Shown here in pieces: positions 1-10,648 of a DNA stretch of 64,000 nt (position 1 is its first letter; each line of letters starts with the position of its first letter). The notes beneath the pieces are model-generated. The model did no database searches and was not told where the DNA came from. It worked only from the letters and a program-made list of their open reading frames with translations. The translations under genes were made by a program, and so were the position numbers. The stretch covers positions 2,046,001 through 2,110,000 of the forward strand of contig NZ_CP036537.1 in the NCBI RefSeq assembly GCF_021184025.1, in the 5' to 3' direction. This stretch comes from Rhodopseudomonas boonkerdii. GTDB lineage: Bacteria; Pseudomonadota; Alphaproteobacteria; Rhizobiales; Xanthobacteraceae.

Positions 1-260
1 TTGAAAAAAGCTCCGATCATCGTGAATCGGAACGCTCGACTGACCGCGATAGGGGTATCGCAACTGGTGCAAATTGTTCGCCAGCGCAACGCGCTGGCGC
101 AGGTGGCGACGTAAGCCAGCAAGATGGCAAGCAATAACCAGCCGAAACTCGCAGCATCGATTCGCGATAGGAGCTCGGCAAAGTCAACCTTTCGCAGGGC
201 GAAATAGAGCAGGGCTGCCGTGACGAAAACTTTTATAGCCAAAATCAAAATACGACGCAT
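1..260 (-). CDS. Flippase-like / lysylphosphatidylglycerol synthase TM-domain family protein (partial)
   Basis: The first 86 codons of a minus-strand gene run off the left edge of the window. The start is the ATG at 258-260 (reads MRRILILAIKVF). The visible part has a hydrophobic N-terminal segment, a short charged stretch (LRKVDFAELLSRID), then a second hydrophobic segment followed by LRW and a basic loop ending in GAFFN. This spacing is typical of the start of UPF0104/LPG-synthase transmembrane-domain proteins, which are multi-pass inner-membrane proteins linked to lipid or glycolipid handling. Function cannot be narrowed because most of the gene is missing. No strong ribosome binding site is visible. 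Positions 261-400 to its right hold no gene. Confidence 0.65.
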   Translation of the reverse strand, partial: MRRILILAIKVFVTAALLYFALRKVDFAELLSRIDAASFGWLLLAILLAYVATCASALRWRTICTSCDTPIAVSRAFRFTMIGAFF

Positions 261-400
261 CGCATCAATTCTTGTTCTGGAGCGTAACCGTGGCGAGCGC
301 CCCGATCGCTTGTCTTTGACTGCTTCGAAAAATCCAAGAAGGAAGGCTCGACGGCTTCACAATGGCGAGATCGGTCGGCCTCCTAATTGGGCGGAGCGAT

Positions 401-1099
401 CTATGTGGGCTCGCCGATCGAAAACCTCAGCGTGCCAATGCCGTCCACGCCGCACTCGACTTTGTCGCCAGGATTGAGCGCAGCCACACCCGCCGGGGTT
501 CCGGTCAGGATGACGTCACCTGCGCCGAGCTCGACCTGCAGCGACAGCTTCGAGATGATCTCGGCGATGTTCCAGATCATTTCCGACAGATCGCCCTTCT
601 GGCGCTCGGTGCCGTTCACCGACAGCCAGATCTTGCCCTTGGAGGGATGACCGGATTTCGAAGCCGGAATCAGCGCGCCTGTCGGAGCGGACATGTCGAA
701 TGACTTGCCGATCTCCCAGGGCTGCTCCTTCTTGCGCGAGATGGTCTGCAGGTCGCGGCGGGTGAGGTCGACGCTGACGCCATAGCCCCAGACGTGGTCG
801 AGCGCCTGCTCGGGCGAGATGTTGAGGCCGCCGCTCTTGAGCGCCACCAGCAGCTCTACCTCGTGCTGCATGTCCTTGGTCAGGGTCGGATAGGGGATCA
901 CGCTCCCGTCGGCCACGGCCATGTCGGCATGCTTGGCGAAGAAGAAGGGCGGGTTGCGCTCGTCGTTGCCGAGCTCCCGGATGTGCTCGAGATAATTGCG
1001 GCCGACACACCAGACGCGGCGGACCGGGAATTTGGCGGTTTCGCCCTGGACGGCGATGGCGGCCTGCGGCGGCGGAGTGATCACATAGGAAGCGGTCAT
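401..1099 (-). CDS. Fumarylacetoacetate hydrolase family protein
   Basis: A 232-residue protein of the FAH superfamily, whose members are metal-dependent hydrolases, decarboxylases or isomerases acting on 2-oxo acids and acylpyruvates. Seen in sequence: the family opening VWCVGRNYLEH, FFFAKHADM, the metal-ligand segment HEVELLVAL (E of the conserved E-x-E region), VSVDLTRRDLQ, and the C-terminal GDVILTGTPAGV. The length (about 230) fits the short acylpyruvase-type members. ATG at 1099 is preferred over an upstream in-frame TTG at 1123, because the extra residues match no family sequence. The ABC exporter gene ends 65 nt upstream on the same strand, so the two may be co-transcribed. The exact substrate is not known. 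Confidence 0.88.
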   Translation of the reverse strand: MTASYVITPPPQAAIAVQGETAKFPVRRVWCVGRNYLEHIRELGNDERNPPFFFAKHADMAVADGSVIPYPTLTKDMQHEVELLVALKSGGLNISPEQALDHVWGYGVSVDLTRRDLQTISRKKEQPWEIGKSFDMSAPTGALIPASKSGHPSKGKIWLSVNGTERQKGDLSEMIWNIAEIISKLSLQVELGAGDVILTGTPAGVAALNPGDKVECGVDGIGTLRFSIGEPT

Positions 1100-1164
1100 G
1101 AAGGGGTCTCGGACTGGTTGCAAATGACGTCGATCCGCCGTGAGGCGGCCCCGGCAGCGTCCTC

Positions 1165-2967
<1,803 letters not shown>

Positions 2968-3164
2968 CCGCAGTCCAGGGAGCGCCTCACCGGTAGTCCG
3001 CGGCAGTCTGCGGGCCGCCAGTCAGCGTTGCGAAACAGCCGCCTGATTGCCCGTTAAAGCAAGGATTTTCAAGCCAAATCCGGTCTTGTCAGGACTTTGT
3101 TAACGCTCCAGCCAGCCTACCGAAGCGCCCAGATTACCGGATTTCCTGGCCCGGATATAGCGCA

Positions 3165-3194
3165 AGGTCCGGCTCCGTCGACGGAGCCGGACCT
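3165..3194 (-). terminator. Perfect 30-bp palindrome just after the outer-membrane protein gene
   Basis: Two perfectly complementary 15-nt arms (AGGTCCGGCTCCGTC and its complement) meet with no spacer, 13 nt beyond the stop codon of the outer-membrane barrel gene. This would fold as a very strong GC-rich hairpin and fits a terminator or mRNA-stabilising 3' end. It has no obvious T-tract on the minus strand, so intrinsic termination is not assured. Confidence 0.6.
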
Positions 3195-3207
3195 GGGTTC
3201 TGCCAGA

Positions 3208-4020
3208 TCAAAACCGGTAGTTCACGCCTGCCTTCATGGTGTGGAACCTGGTTTCTACCTCGAGCAGGGAACTGGCGAAGAAGCCGTTGGCGACGTCGTT
3301 CACATTGGTCGCGGCCAGCCTGCTGCGGCCGAGATCGACATAGAGATATTCGGTCTTGAACGACCATTGCGGAGCGAAGGCGTATTCGAGGCCGGCGCCG
3401 GCCGTCCAGCCCCATTGTGTCCCGCCGTTGGAGGCAGCGGCGATCTGGCCGATGACGCCGTTCGGCCCGGTCAGGATGAAGTTGCCTGACGTATTAACCT
3501 GCCCATAGGCGCCACCGCCGGTGCCGTAGAGGAACAAGCGGTCCCAGGCATAACCAAGGCGGCCGCGGATGGTGCCGAACCATTCGACCTGCGAGCCGGT
3601 GCCGAAGGTCGCCGAAGTGACAACGCCATTGTTGTTGACGGTCTGGTTGCCTTCGAAACGGCCCTTGATGTCGGACCACTGGATGTCCGTTTCGATACCA
3701 GTCACGAACCCGTTCGAGAATTGATAATTGTAGCCGGCCTGGCCGCCGCCGAAGAAGCCGCTGGAGGTGAGGCTTAACTTGCCGGCGCTGCTGGTGACCA
3801 GCGCCGGGGCTTCCGCCTGCAATTGGCGTTGCGTCGCGCTGAACGGATAGTCGAACCTGTCGCCGCCATAGCCGACATTGGCCCCGATATAGAAGCCGGT
3901 CCAGGAAAACGCGGCCACCGGAGCGATCGGGGTCTTGACCGGATAGGCCATATCGGCCGCGGCGGCGGGGGCGATGGCTACGCCGAGAACAAGCGCAGCG
4001 CCGAGTGTGGTTCGCTTCAT
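3208..4020 (-). CDS. Outer-membrane beta-barrel protein (Omp25/31, RopB-like)
   Basis: A 270-residue protein with a classical signal peptide (MKRTTLGAALVLGVAIAPAA, cleavage near AAA-DM), a short periplasmic or linker segment, then alternating aromatic-rich strands starting WTGFYIGANVGYGG. The C-terminal strand ends VNYRF, the terminal Phe that the BAM complex recognises. These are hallmarks of the 8-stranded Omp25/Omp31/RopB porin-like barrels that are abundant in Rhizobiales. Likely a structural outer-membrane protein, possibly allowing small-solute diffusion. It is monocistronic, divergent from the AraC regulator, with a strong palindrome right after its stop. The 278-nt space to the AraC gene should contain both promoters, but I could not fix a convincing -35/-10 pair. 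Confidence 0.9.
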   Translation of the reverse strand: MKRTTLGAALVLGVAIAPAAAADMAYPVKTPIAPVAAFSWTGFYIGANVGYGGDRFDYPFSATQRQLQAEAPALVTSSAGKLSLTSSGFFGGGQAGYNYQFSNGFVTGIETDIQWSDIKGRFEGNQTVNNNGVVTSATFGTGSQVEWFGTIRGRLGYAWDRLFLYGTGGGAYGQVNTSGNFILTGPNGVIGQIAAASNGGTQWGWTAGAGLEYAFAPQWSFKTEYLYVDLGRSRLAATNVNDVANGFFASSLLEVETRFHTMKAGVNYRF

Positions 4021-4298
4021 CGTGTCGTTCCTCAGTTTCTGGCGCGATGTACGGCGATCGAGTCGCCGCTGCTGCGCGATTGCATGCGCTCACGATGACA
4101 GAAACCGTGCGGAGGTCTTGTTGGGGGGCGCAGCGGAATTTAGTTCACGCGCAGTGCTGCTGAACTTCGTGGCGCTGTGGCGGCTTCGCAACAGCACATA
4201 TGCGCATTGCGCGTTGAGAAGTCGCAGCCTCCACTTACACTTTTACGCGTGGTGAAATCGAAGGCGCTGCTACACTTTCAAGGAAAACGAGAGAGCGC

Positions 4299-5276
4299 AT
4301 GCAGCAGGCCAGTTTCGTCTCTGACGACTTCGATCCCAGGCTCGACGATCGCGAGAAGTTCGCACATTGGTGCGACAACATGGAGGCGCTGACCTGTTGC
4401 GTCGATATCACGCGCAACGAGGACCGGCCGTTCTCCGCATTCGTGCATTGGTCCGATTTCGGCAGCCTTCAGGTGTCGCGCTTCGGTGGCCCATTCAGCC
4501 GGATACGGCGCTCGAAGACCGCGATTTCGCGCGGGCCAGATGATGATTTCTGTCTCCTGTTCCACCACGGCAGCGGCACCTTCAGCATCGACCATGTGGG
4601 ACGCGAGATGGTGCTGCCGTCCGAGCGCGCGTTTCTCGGCACCAACGGGCTGCCGGCCGATATGCGTTCGGATGCCGGTTTTCGTTCGTCGACGCTGACA
4701 GTGAGTCGTTCACGCTTGCTGCCGCTCGTCGGCCATGCAGACGAACTCCTGGCGAAATCGCTCGACGAAAGCAGCCCTGCGGTCGCGCATCTGCGGCGGA
4801 CTATCGACATCGCCGTGGATCTGCAGCGCGGTGCGCACGATGCGCAGCTCGACGCACATATCGTCACGACGCTGCTGGACCTGACGGCACTTGCGCTCGG
4901 TGCACGCGGTGATGCTGCGGAGCAGGCCTCGATGCGCGGCCTGCGCGCGTCGCGTACGCAGGAAATCATTGCGGAGATCGACCGCAGATTTGCCGATCCC
5001 GGCTTCTCCATCGGCCAGGTCGCGCGGCGACTCGGGCTGTCGCCGCGTTATCTGCAGGACCTGCTGCAGGAAACCGGATTGAGCTTCACGGACCGTCTGC
5101 TCGAGCGGCGACTGCAACATGCGATGCAGCTCCTGACCAGCGAGGCCGGAGACCGGATGAAGATCGGCGAGATCGCGCTCGCCTGCGGTTTCAACGAGAT
5201 ATCCTACTTCAACCAGCGCTATCGGCGTCGTTTCGGTGAGACGCCGAAGCAGTCGCGGCGCTGGCCGGTGTCTTAG
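4299..5276 (+). CDS. AraC family transcriptional regulator
   Basis: 325 residues. The N-terminal ~200 residues resemble the AraC-binding-like sensor domain of the FeaR type, and the C-terminal ~100 residues carry the double helix-turn-helix: FSIGQVARRLGLSPRYLQDLLQ is the first HTH, and KIGEIALACGFNEISYFNQRYRRRFGETP is the conserved second HTH region (quoted by its ends at residues ~285-318). It therefore binds DNA through two major-groove helices and senses an unknown ligand. A purine-rich GAGAGAG just upstream supports the ATG at 4299. The stop codon TAG overlaps the stop codon of the convergent galE gene (shared bases TTAG), so there is no space for a terminator. Target genes are unknown; the divergent porin gene is a candidate. 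Confidence 0.9.
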   Translation: MQQASFVSDDFDPRLDDREKFAHWCDNMEALTCCVDITRNEDRPFSAFVHWSDFGSLQVSRFGGPFSRIRRSKTAISRGPDDDFCLLFHHGSGTFSIDHVGREMVLPSERAFLGTNGLPADMRSDAGFRSSTLTVSRSRLLPLVGHADELLAKSLDESSPAVAHLRRTIDIAVDLQRGAHDAQLDAHIVTTLLDLTALALGARGDAAEQASMRGLRASRTQEIIAEIDRRFADPGFSIGQVARRLGLSPRYLQDLLQETGLSFTDRLLERRLQHAMQLLTSEAGDRMKIGEIALACGFNEISYFNQRYRRRFGETPKQSRRWPVS

Positions 5277-6286
5277 GCCGATTGCGCCATCAATTCGATG
5301 CCGAAACGCTCTCGGGCGAGTTTTTCTTCCCAGGCCAGCGCGTGACGGGCGATGGTCTCGAGGTCGTCGAATTGCGGCATCCAGTTCAGGGTGGCGCGGA
5401 TGCGCGAGGTGTCGGCGATCATCGTCATGATGTCACCATCGCGCCGCGGGGCGAATTGGACGGCGAAGTTGCGACCTGATGCACGACGTACGGCTTCGAT
5501 GGTCTCCAGCACCGAATAGCCGCGGCCATAGCCGCAATTCAGCGTGGTCGAGGTGCCGCCGCTGCGCAGATAAGCGAGCGCGGCGCGATGGGCCTCGACG
5601 AGATCGCTGACGTGGATGAAATCGCGAATGCAGCTGCCATCCGCCGTCGGATAGTCGGTGCCGTAGACGTCGATCTTGCTGCGCTGGCCGGTGGCGGCTT
5701 CCACCGCGATCTTGAGCAGATGCGTGGCGCCCATGGTGGCGAGGCCGGTGCGGCCGTGCGGATCGGCTCCGGCGACATTGAAGTAACGCAGGACGACGAA
5801 TTCCATGCCGTAGGCCGGCGCGATGTCGTGCAGCATGATTTCGGTCATCAGTTTCGATGAACCGTAGGGCGATAGCGGCCGCGTCGGCGCATCTTCGGCG
5901 ACGGGCGTGAAATCCGGATTGCCGTAGACGGCGGCGGTGGATGAGAAAATGAAGCGCTTGACGCCGCACTTCACCGCCGCATTCAGCAGGTTGCGCGACG
6001 TCATGGTGTTGTTGCGATAGTAGCTGAGTGGATCGCGCATGGAATCCGGTACGACGACCGAGCCGGCAAAATGGATGATGGCGTCGACGCCATGCGCCTG
6101 GATCACGCCTTCGACGAGATTCTCGTCGGCGACGTCGCCGATGAACAGCGGCACACCTTCGGGCAGATAGGTGGAGAAGCCGGTGGAGAGATTGTCGATC
6201 ACAACGACATTCTCGCCGGCTTCCACCAGCGCGTGCACCATGTGACTTCCGATATAACCGGCGCCGCCGGTGACCAGCACCGTCAT
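5273..6286 (-). CDS. galE: UDP-glucose 4-epimerase (first copy)
   Basis: 337 residues, an extended short-chain dehydrogenase. Seen: NAD-binding TGGAGYIGSH at the N-terminus, SSTAAVYG carrying the catalytic Ser region, Y-x-x-x-K in SPYGSSKLMTE, and the substrate-lobe sequence LRYFNVAGADP typical of GalE. It interconverts UDP-glucose and UDP-galactose (and possibly the N-acetyl forms) in the cytoplasm, supplying galactose residues for LPS or exopolysaccharide. It is convergent with the AraC gene, with overlapping stop codons. A second galE-like gene lies at 20742-21737; the two differ clearly in sequence, so this is not a recent duplication. Confidence 0.92.
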   Translation of the reverse strand: MTVLVTGGAGYIGSHMVHALVEAGENVVVIDNLSTGFSTYLPEGVPLFIGDVADENLVEGVIQAHGVDAIIHFAGSVVVPDSMRDPLSYYRNNTMTSRNLLNAAVKCGVKRFIFSSTAAVYGNPDFTPVAEDAPTRPLSPYGSSKLMTEIMLHDIAPAYGMEFVVLRYFNVAGADPHGRTGLATMGATHLLKIAVEAATGQRSKIDVYGTDYPTADGSCIRDFIHVSDLVEAHRAALAYLRSGGTSTTLNCGYGRGYSVLETIEAVRRASGRNFAVQFAPRRDGDIMTMIADTSRIRATLNWMPQFDDLETIARHALAWEEKLARERFGIELMAQSA

Positions 6287-6402
6287 CTGGATGGTCTCGC
6301 TCTCCTGTTTCCCGAACGATAGACGTTTCGCGATGAAGAGCGGGTTTCGGCACGTGGTTACTGGTCTCTATGCTTAATGTTGCGTATAGGAACCGGAGCG
6401 GA

Positions 6403-7461
6403 ATGGAGTTCTCTGTGCCGATTGCGGGCAAAACAGCCGAAAAACTGCAGGTGATCATCGCCAATCTGCATTGGCGCTACTCCGGTGTGACGGCAACCAA
6501 CCGCATGGTGGCACCGCAACTTGCCGCCATGATCGACGCCGCGTGGCTCGGAACCGATGCGCCCGATGGCATCAGGCGCATGGGCTTCGGTGAATTGCTG
6601 ACATTATGGACGCGACGCATGCCCGTCGTCTGGCATGCGCGGCGCAACAACGAGATGATCGTGGGTGTTTTTCTCCGCGCACTCGGCTGGCCGCTGAAAC
6701 TGCTCTTCACCTCGGCTGCGCAGCGGCATCACAGCTGGATCACCCGCTGGCTGATCCGCCGCATGGATGCGATCATCGCGACGTCGGACGCCTCGGCGTC
6801 GTATCTCAAACGTGAGGCGACGGTGGTGATGCATGGCGTCGACACGGATCGCTACGCGCCGCCGGCCGATCGTGCGGCGGCTTTCGCTGAAGGGCGACTG
6901 CCGGGACGCTATGCGATCGGCTGCTTCGGGCGGGTGCGCGCACAGAAGGGCACCGATCTGTTCGTCGATGCCATGTGCGCGCTGCTGCCGCGCTATCCGG
7001 ATTTCAGCGCTGTCATCGTCGGCGCGATCACGCCGGACCAGATCGGATTTGCAAATGGGTTGCGCAGGAAGATCGCCGACGCCGGCCTGCAGGATCGCAT
7101 CGTGATCACCGGCGAGTTGCCGATCGAGGAAGTCGAGCGCTGGTATCGTCGGTTGACGATCTACGCATTCACCTCGCGGAACGAGGGCTTCGGGCTCACG
7201 CTCATCGAGGCGATGTCGGTCGGCGCTGCGCTCGTTGCGGCACGCGCCGGTGCTGCCGAGATCGCGGTGGACGATGGTGTCACCGGAACGCTGGTGCCGA
7301 CCGGCGACGCGAAAGCTCTGACGGATGCGATCGAGCCGCTGATGCGCGATCCGGACGCTGCACGCGCCATGGGAGAGCGCGGACGCCAGCGTGTGCTTGA
7401 TAAATTCAGCCTTGATGCTGAAGCGCGCGGCATCGCTGCGGTCTATCGCAGGTTCGTCTGA
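6403..7461 (+). CDS. lpcC: GT4 glycosyltransferase, LpcC-like LPS core mannosyltransferase
   Basis: About 352 residues with a GT-B fold. The N-terminus NLHWRYSGVTATNRM, the central VWHARRNNEM and TSAAQRHHSW, and HGVDTDRY closely resemble rhizobial LpcC, the transferase that adds mannose from GDP-mannose to the Kdo of the LPS core. The C-terminal domain has the GT4 donor-site pattern SRNEGFGLTLIEAMS (E-x7-E). ATG at 6403 has a GGAG four nucleotides upstream; an in-frame ATG at 6370 would add 11 residues but lacks a ribosome binding site. It is near manC, gmd and fcl (GDP-sugar supply), which fits a GDP-mannose user. The exact acceptor is inference. Confidence 0.8.
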   Translation: MEFSVPIAGKTAEKLQVIIANLHWRYSGVTATNRMVAPQLAAMIDAAWLGTDAPDGIRRMGFGELLTLWTRRMPVVWHARRNNEMIVGVFLRALGWPLKLLFTSAAQRHHSWITRWLIRRMDAIIATSDASASYLKREATVVMHGVDTDRYAPPADRAAAFAEGRLPGRYAIGCFGRVRAQKGTDLFVDAMCALLPRYPDFSAVIVGAITPDQIGFANGLRRKIADAGLQDRIVITGELPIEEVERWYRRLTIYAFTSRNEGFGLTLIEAMSVGAALVAARAGAAEIAVDDGVTGTLVPTGDAKALTDAIEPLMRDPDAARAMGERGRQRVLDKFSLDAEARGIAAVYRRFV

Positions 7462-7606
7462 TCATCAGGCCCGGAAGCATGAGTTTTCTGTAGCACTCGT
7501 GGCTCGATGCGGCGGTCAATCTGCCTGTTGTTTAAGCTGTGAGAATGGCATTTGGCGGAGATGCGTGCTACGTTTCATCTAATCGATCGTGTTCAGGAAT
7601 TTTATC

Positions 7607-8584
7607 TTGATCCCATATGTCTATGATCTAGCTGGAAAAAAGATTTTTGTCGCGGGTCATCGCGGCATGGTTGGGTCGGCGATCATACGTCGTTTGGCGG
7701 CTGAGAATTGCGAAGTGCTGATCGCCGAGCGCAAAGATGCTGATCTTCTCGACGAGCTCCAGACCAAGCGCTGGCTTGCGAAGACCAGGCCCGATGTGGT
7801 CGTCCTGGCTGCGGCAAAGGTTGGCGGTATCGGTGCCAATAATGCGCTGCCTGTCGACTTTCTTTGCGAGAACATGCGGATTCAGTTGAACGTTATTCAG
7901 GGCAGTCATGACGCCGGAGTGAATCGCCTGCTGTTTCTGGGGTCGTCTTGCATCTATCCGAAGTTCGCGAAGCAACCCATCAGTGAGAATGAGTTGTTGA
8001 CCGGTGCGTTGGAGCCAACCAATGAGTGGTACGCAATCGCGAAGATCGCCGGTCTAAAGATGTGTCAAGCCTATCGTCAGCAATTTGGCCGAGATTATAT
8101 TTCGGCGATGCCGACCAATCTTTATGGCCCGGGTGATAACTATCACCCCGAGCACAGTCACGTCCCTGCAGCGCTGCTCCGTCGCTTCCATGAAGCCAAG
8201 CTCAATGATGCGCAGGAAGTTGCGGTATGGGGAACGGGCGCACCGTTGCGCGAATTTCTATACGTGGATGATATGGCCGATGCTTGCGTGTTTCTGCTCA
8301 AGCACTATTCCGAGTGGGAGCCTATCAACATAGGTACCGGAGACGAAGTCTCGATTGGTGAGTTCGCGAAAAGGGTCGCGGAAGCCGTCGGCTATCGCGG
8401 TAAGCTGACATTTGATACTACGAAGCCTGATGGAACGCCGCGCAAGCTGCTTGATAGTTCTCGATTGTTGGCGCTTGGTTGGAAGCCAAGAGTAACACTA
8501 CGAGAAGGATTACCGAAGGCGCTCGATGATTTTCTGGGCGGCGGAGGGAGGTATCGATTTGCGAGCTGCGACGTGGCTGAATAG
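7607..8584 (+). CDS. fcl: GDP-L-fucose synthase
   Basis: About 325 residues; a bifunctional epimerase/reductase that turns GDP-4-keto-6-deoxymannose into GDP-L-fucose with NADPH. Seen: FVAGHRGMVGSAI at the dinucleotide site, SSCIYP, the catalytic Y in NEWYAIAKIAGLKMC (Y-x-x-x-K), and TNLYGPGDNYHPEHSHVPA. There is no in-frame ATG at the expected position; TTG at 7607 (AGGA 10 nt upstream) or GTG at 7589 must serve. An ATG at 7617 is one base out of frame with the usual M-S-Y-D-L-A-G opening. The C-terminal tail (GGGGRYRFASCDVAE) looks atypical. Base composition is near 50% GC in parts, well below its neighbours, as in the convergent gmd gene, so transfer is likely. Confidence 0.88.
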   Translation: MIPYVYDLAGKKIFVAGHRGMVGSAIIRRLAAENCEVLIAERKDADLLDELQTKRWLAKTRPDVVVLAAAKVGGIGANNALPVDFLCENMRIQLNVIQGSHDAGVNRLLFLGSSCIYPKFAKQPISENELLTGALEPTNEWYAIAKIAGLKMCQAYRQQFGRDYISAMPTNLYGPGDNYHPEHSHVPAALLRRFHEAKLNDAQEVAVWGTGAPLREFLYVDDMADACVFLLKHYSEWEPINIGTGDEVSIGEFAKRVAEAVGYRGKLTFDTTKPDGTPRKLLDSSRLLALGWKPRVTLREGLPKALDDFLGGGGRYRFASCDVAE

Positions 8585-8642
8585 AAAACTGAAATATCAA
8601 GCGGGCGAAGCCAACTCTTGGTGCATTCGCGCTCCGTTCATT

Positions 8643-9734
8643 TTATTCGTGACGTGCGTAGTAGCGGAAGCCGTGACGCTTGATGAGTTCGTCACGTTCA
8701 GCTGATCGAAGATCCTCTTGTATCATCTCAGTCACTAGAGACTGGAATGAGGTCTTGGGTACCCAGCCGAGTTTTTCTTTCGCCTTAGTGGGGTCGCCGA
8801 GTAGAGTTTCCACTTCTGCCGGTCGGAAGTATCGAGGATCCACCGCAACGATGCATTGTCCGTTGGTGGCATCGTATCCTCTCTCGTCTAGGCCCTTGCC
8901 CTCCCAACGAATCTTGATGCCAACCTCTCTGGCGGCAATATCGACAAACTCGCGGACCGAATGTTGCTCGCCCGTGGCGATCACGAAATCTTCAGGCTTG
9001 TCCTGCTGCAACATCAGCCATTGCATTTCGACATAGTCGCGTGCGTGGCCCCAGTCCCGCAGCGCGTCGAGGTTCCCGAGATATAGCCGATCCTGAAGGC
9101 CAAGTTTGATGCGGGCGATGGCGCGCGTAATTTTTCGAGTCACGAAGGTTTCGCCGCGTACCGGCGATTCGTGGTTGAACAGAATGCCGTTACACGCGTA
9201 CATGCCATAGGCCTCGCGGTAGTTTACTGTGATCCAGTAGGCATAGAGCTTTGCGACCGCATAAGGAGATCGCGGATAGAACGGCGTGCTTTCCTTTTGG
9301 GGAATCTCTTGGACCAGACCGTAAAGCTCTGACGTTGATGCTTGATAGAAACGCGATCTTTGGTCGAGTTTGGTAATGCGCATAGCTTCAAGAATGCGCA
9401 GCGCGCCAAGCGCGTCCGAATTGGCGGTGTATTCCGGCTCCTCAAAAGAGACCGCGACATGGCTCTGGGCGGCGAGATTGTAAATTTCGTCTGGCTGTAC
9501 TTGCTCGACAATACGGATCAGGCTCGACGAGTCAGTCAGGTCACCATAGTGGAGTTTAAAACGAGATCCTTGTTCGTGCGGATCTTGATAGAGATGATCG
9601 ATGCGGTCAGTGTTGAAGAGCGAGGTGCGGCGTTTGATGCCGTGAACCGCATAGCCCTTGGCGAGAAGTAGCTCGGCGAGATAGGCGCCATCTTGGCCCG
9701 TTATGCCGGTAATAAGCGCTGTTTTCCTCGTCAT
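8643..9734 (-). CDS. gmd: GDP-mannose 4,6-dehydratase
   Basis: 363 residues. The N-terminus [19 protein letters not shown], the arm region [32 protein letters not shown]-x-x-x-K in [12 protein letters not shown], and [19 protein letters not shown] are diagnostic of Gmd. It makes GDP-4-keto-6-deoxy-D-mannose, the substrate of the convergent fcl product; manC at 18.5 kb can supply GDP-mannose. Homologues serve LPS O-antigen fucose and, in rhizobia, Nod-factor fucosylation (NoeL/NolK); which applies here cannot be told. GC is close to 50% in places, unlike the flanking heptose genes. The 58-nt gap to fcl holds no clear terminator. Confidence 0.93.
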   Translation of the reverse strand: MTRKTALITGITGQDGAYLAELLLAKGYAVHGIKRRTSLFNTDRIDHLYQDPHEQGSRFKLHYGDLTDSSSLIRIVEQVQPDEIYNLAAQSHVAVSFEEPEYTANSDALGALRILEAMRITKLDQRSRFYQASTSELYGLVQEIPQKESTPFYPRSPYAVAKLYAYWITVNYREAYGMYACNGILFNHESPVRGETFVTRKITRAIARIKLGLQDRLYLGNLDALRDWGHARDYVEMQWLMLQQDKPEDFVIATGEQHSVREFVDIAAREVGIKIRWEGKGLDERGYDATNGQCIVAVDPRYFRPAEVETLLGDPTKAKEKLGWVPKTSFQSLVTEMIQEDLRSAERDELIKRHGFRYYARHE

Positions 9735-10126
9735 AGAATACCTGTTCGATTGGCTCTAATACGTAACTGTAATGAGCCCTGCTTCGCCGAAAAAGCACGG
9801 CATCTTTTGAGTTCTCGAGATCTAGGCGGGGCTGTCATGTGCCTTAAAGGCAGGTCGGCAATGCTCTGCGACATATACCCACACGACACCTCATCACGAA
9901 CGCTTGCCAGAACGGTCATTCAGACGCAAGGCGTTCATGTCGATCACCGTCTCTCAAGATGGGCTTAGACGCTATGCACAGTTTGCATGAGGAACGATAA
10001 GAATGCTAAATACTTCAGAGTGTTATTTTGGGTTTTTTTGGGGGGGAGGCTTGTAGAGTTGGGTGAAGGGCGGGGCTCGATCCCGCCAGAAAGCTGAACT
10101 GTGCGATTTACTGACATTCTGCAGGC
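9735..10126. other. 392-nt gene-free, AT-richer spacer upstream of gmd
   Basis: No open frame here looks like a gene. The stretch should contain the gmd promoter (minus strand) and the 3' end of the gmhB-waaF transcript. A homopolymeric T7/G7 run lies at about 10030-10047. A GC hairpin (GGCGGG ... CCCGCC, arms 10069-10074 and 10082-10087) lies about 40 nt after gmhB and may be its terminator, though without a T-tract. It marks one edge of the lower-GC fucose patch. Confidence 0.4.
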
Positions 10127-10648
10127 TCATTGGGTCTTCAAAATATCCGCCACGAAGGCATCGAGGTCTCCGCCGGCAAACAGGTAGCCTGGAAGATGCG
10201 CGGCGGTTGCCGCTTCGATATCGCTGTCGCGATCGCCGATGACGAAACTGCCTTCAGGTATGACCGCCCAGTGTTGCATGAGGTCGAGGATCATGCCGGG
10301 CTTTGGTTTGCGCCAGGGATGATCTTCCAGATACCCCTCGACGATCCCGCTCGGATGGTGCGGGCAGTAGCGGACGTCGTCGATAACAGCACCTTTTTTG
10401 CCGAGCTCTCTCCGCATCCAGTCGAGCAGTTCGTTGAGTTCATCCTCGGTGAAATAGCCACGCGCGACACCGGACTGGTTGGTGAAGACGAAGACGTGAT
10501 AGCCGGCGTCGTTGAGCCGCTTCACCGCCTTCGCCGCATTCGGCATCCAGCGGATTTTCTCCGGGTGCCCGACATAGTTGTCGTCGTAATTCAGCACGCC
10601 ATCGCGATCGAGAAAGGCGGCAGGCTTGTGTTGCTTGATCGACGTCAT
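10127..10648 (-). CDS. gmhB: D-glycero-beta-D-manno-heptose 1,7-bisphosphate 7-phosphatase
   Basis: 173 residues, HAD superfamily. Seen: the nucleophile motif FLDRDGVLNYD, motif II FTNQSGVARG, the zinc-loop Cys/His cluster CPHHPSG, KPKPGM (motif III Lys) and VIGDRDSDIEAA (motif IV). It removes the 7-phosphate from heptose bisphosphate in the ADP-heptose pathway, between the kinase and adenylyltransferase activities of HldE encoded at 12.9 kb. Translation starts at ATG 10648, which overlaps the waaF stop by four bases (ATGA), so the two are translationally coupled. A much longer in-frame extension reads into waaF and is not real. Confidence 0.92.
   Translation of the reverse strand: MTSIKQHKPAAFLDRDGVLNYDDNYVGHPEKIRWMPNAAKAVKRLNDAGYHVFVFTNQSGVARGYFTEDELNELLDWMRRELGKKGAVIDDVRYCPHHPSGIVEGYLEDHPWRKPKPGMILDLMQHWAVIPEGSFVIGDRDSDIEAATAAHLPGYLFAGGDLDAFVADILKTQ

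Noticed and set aside
220..477. An 85-codon plus-strand open frame near the left edge
   Set aside because: It overlaps the start of the minus-strand membrane gene and the FAH-family gene end, and has no domain or start signal.
10021..10050. The T7/G7 run as a phase-variable or slipped-strand tract
   Set aside because: It is intergenic, far from the gmd start and not inside a promoter that I can define; no evidence of switching.
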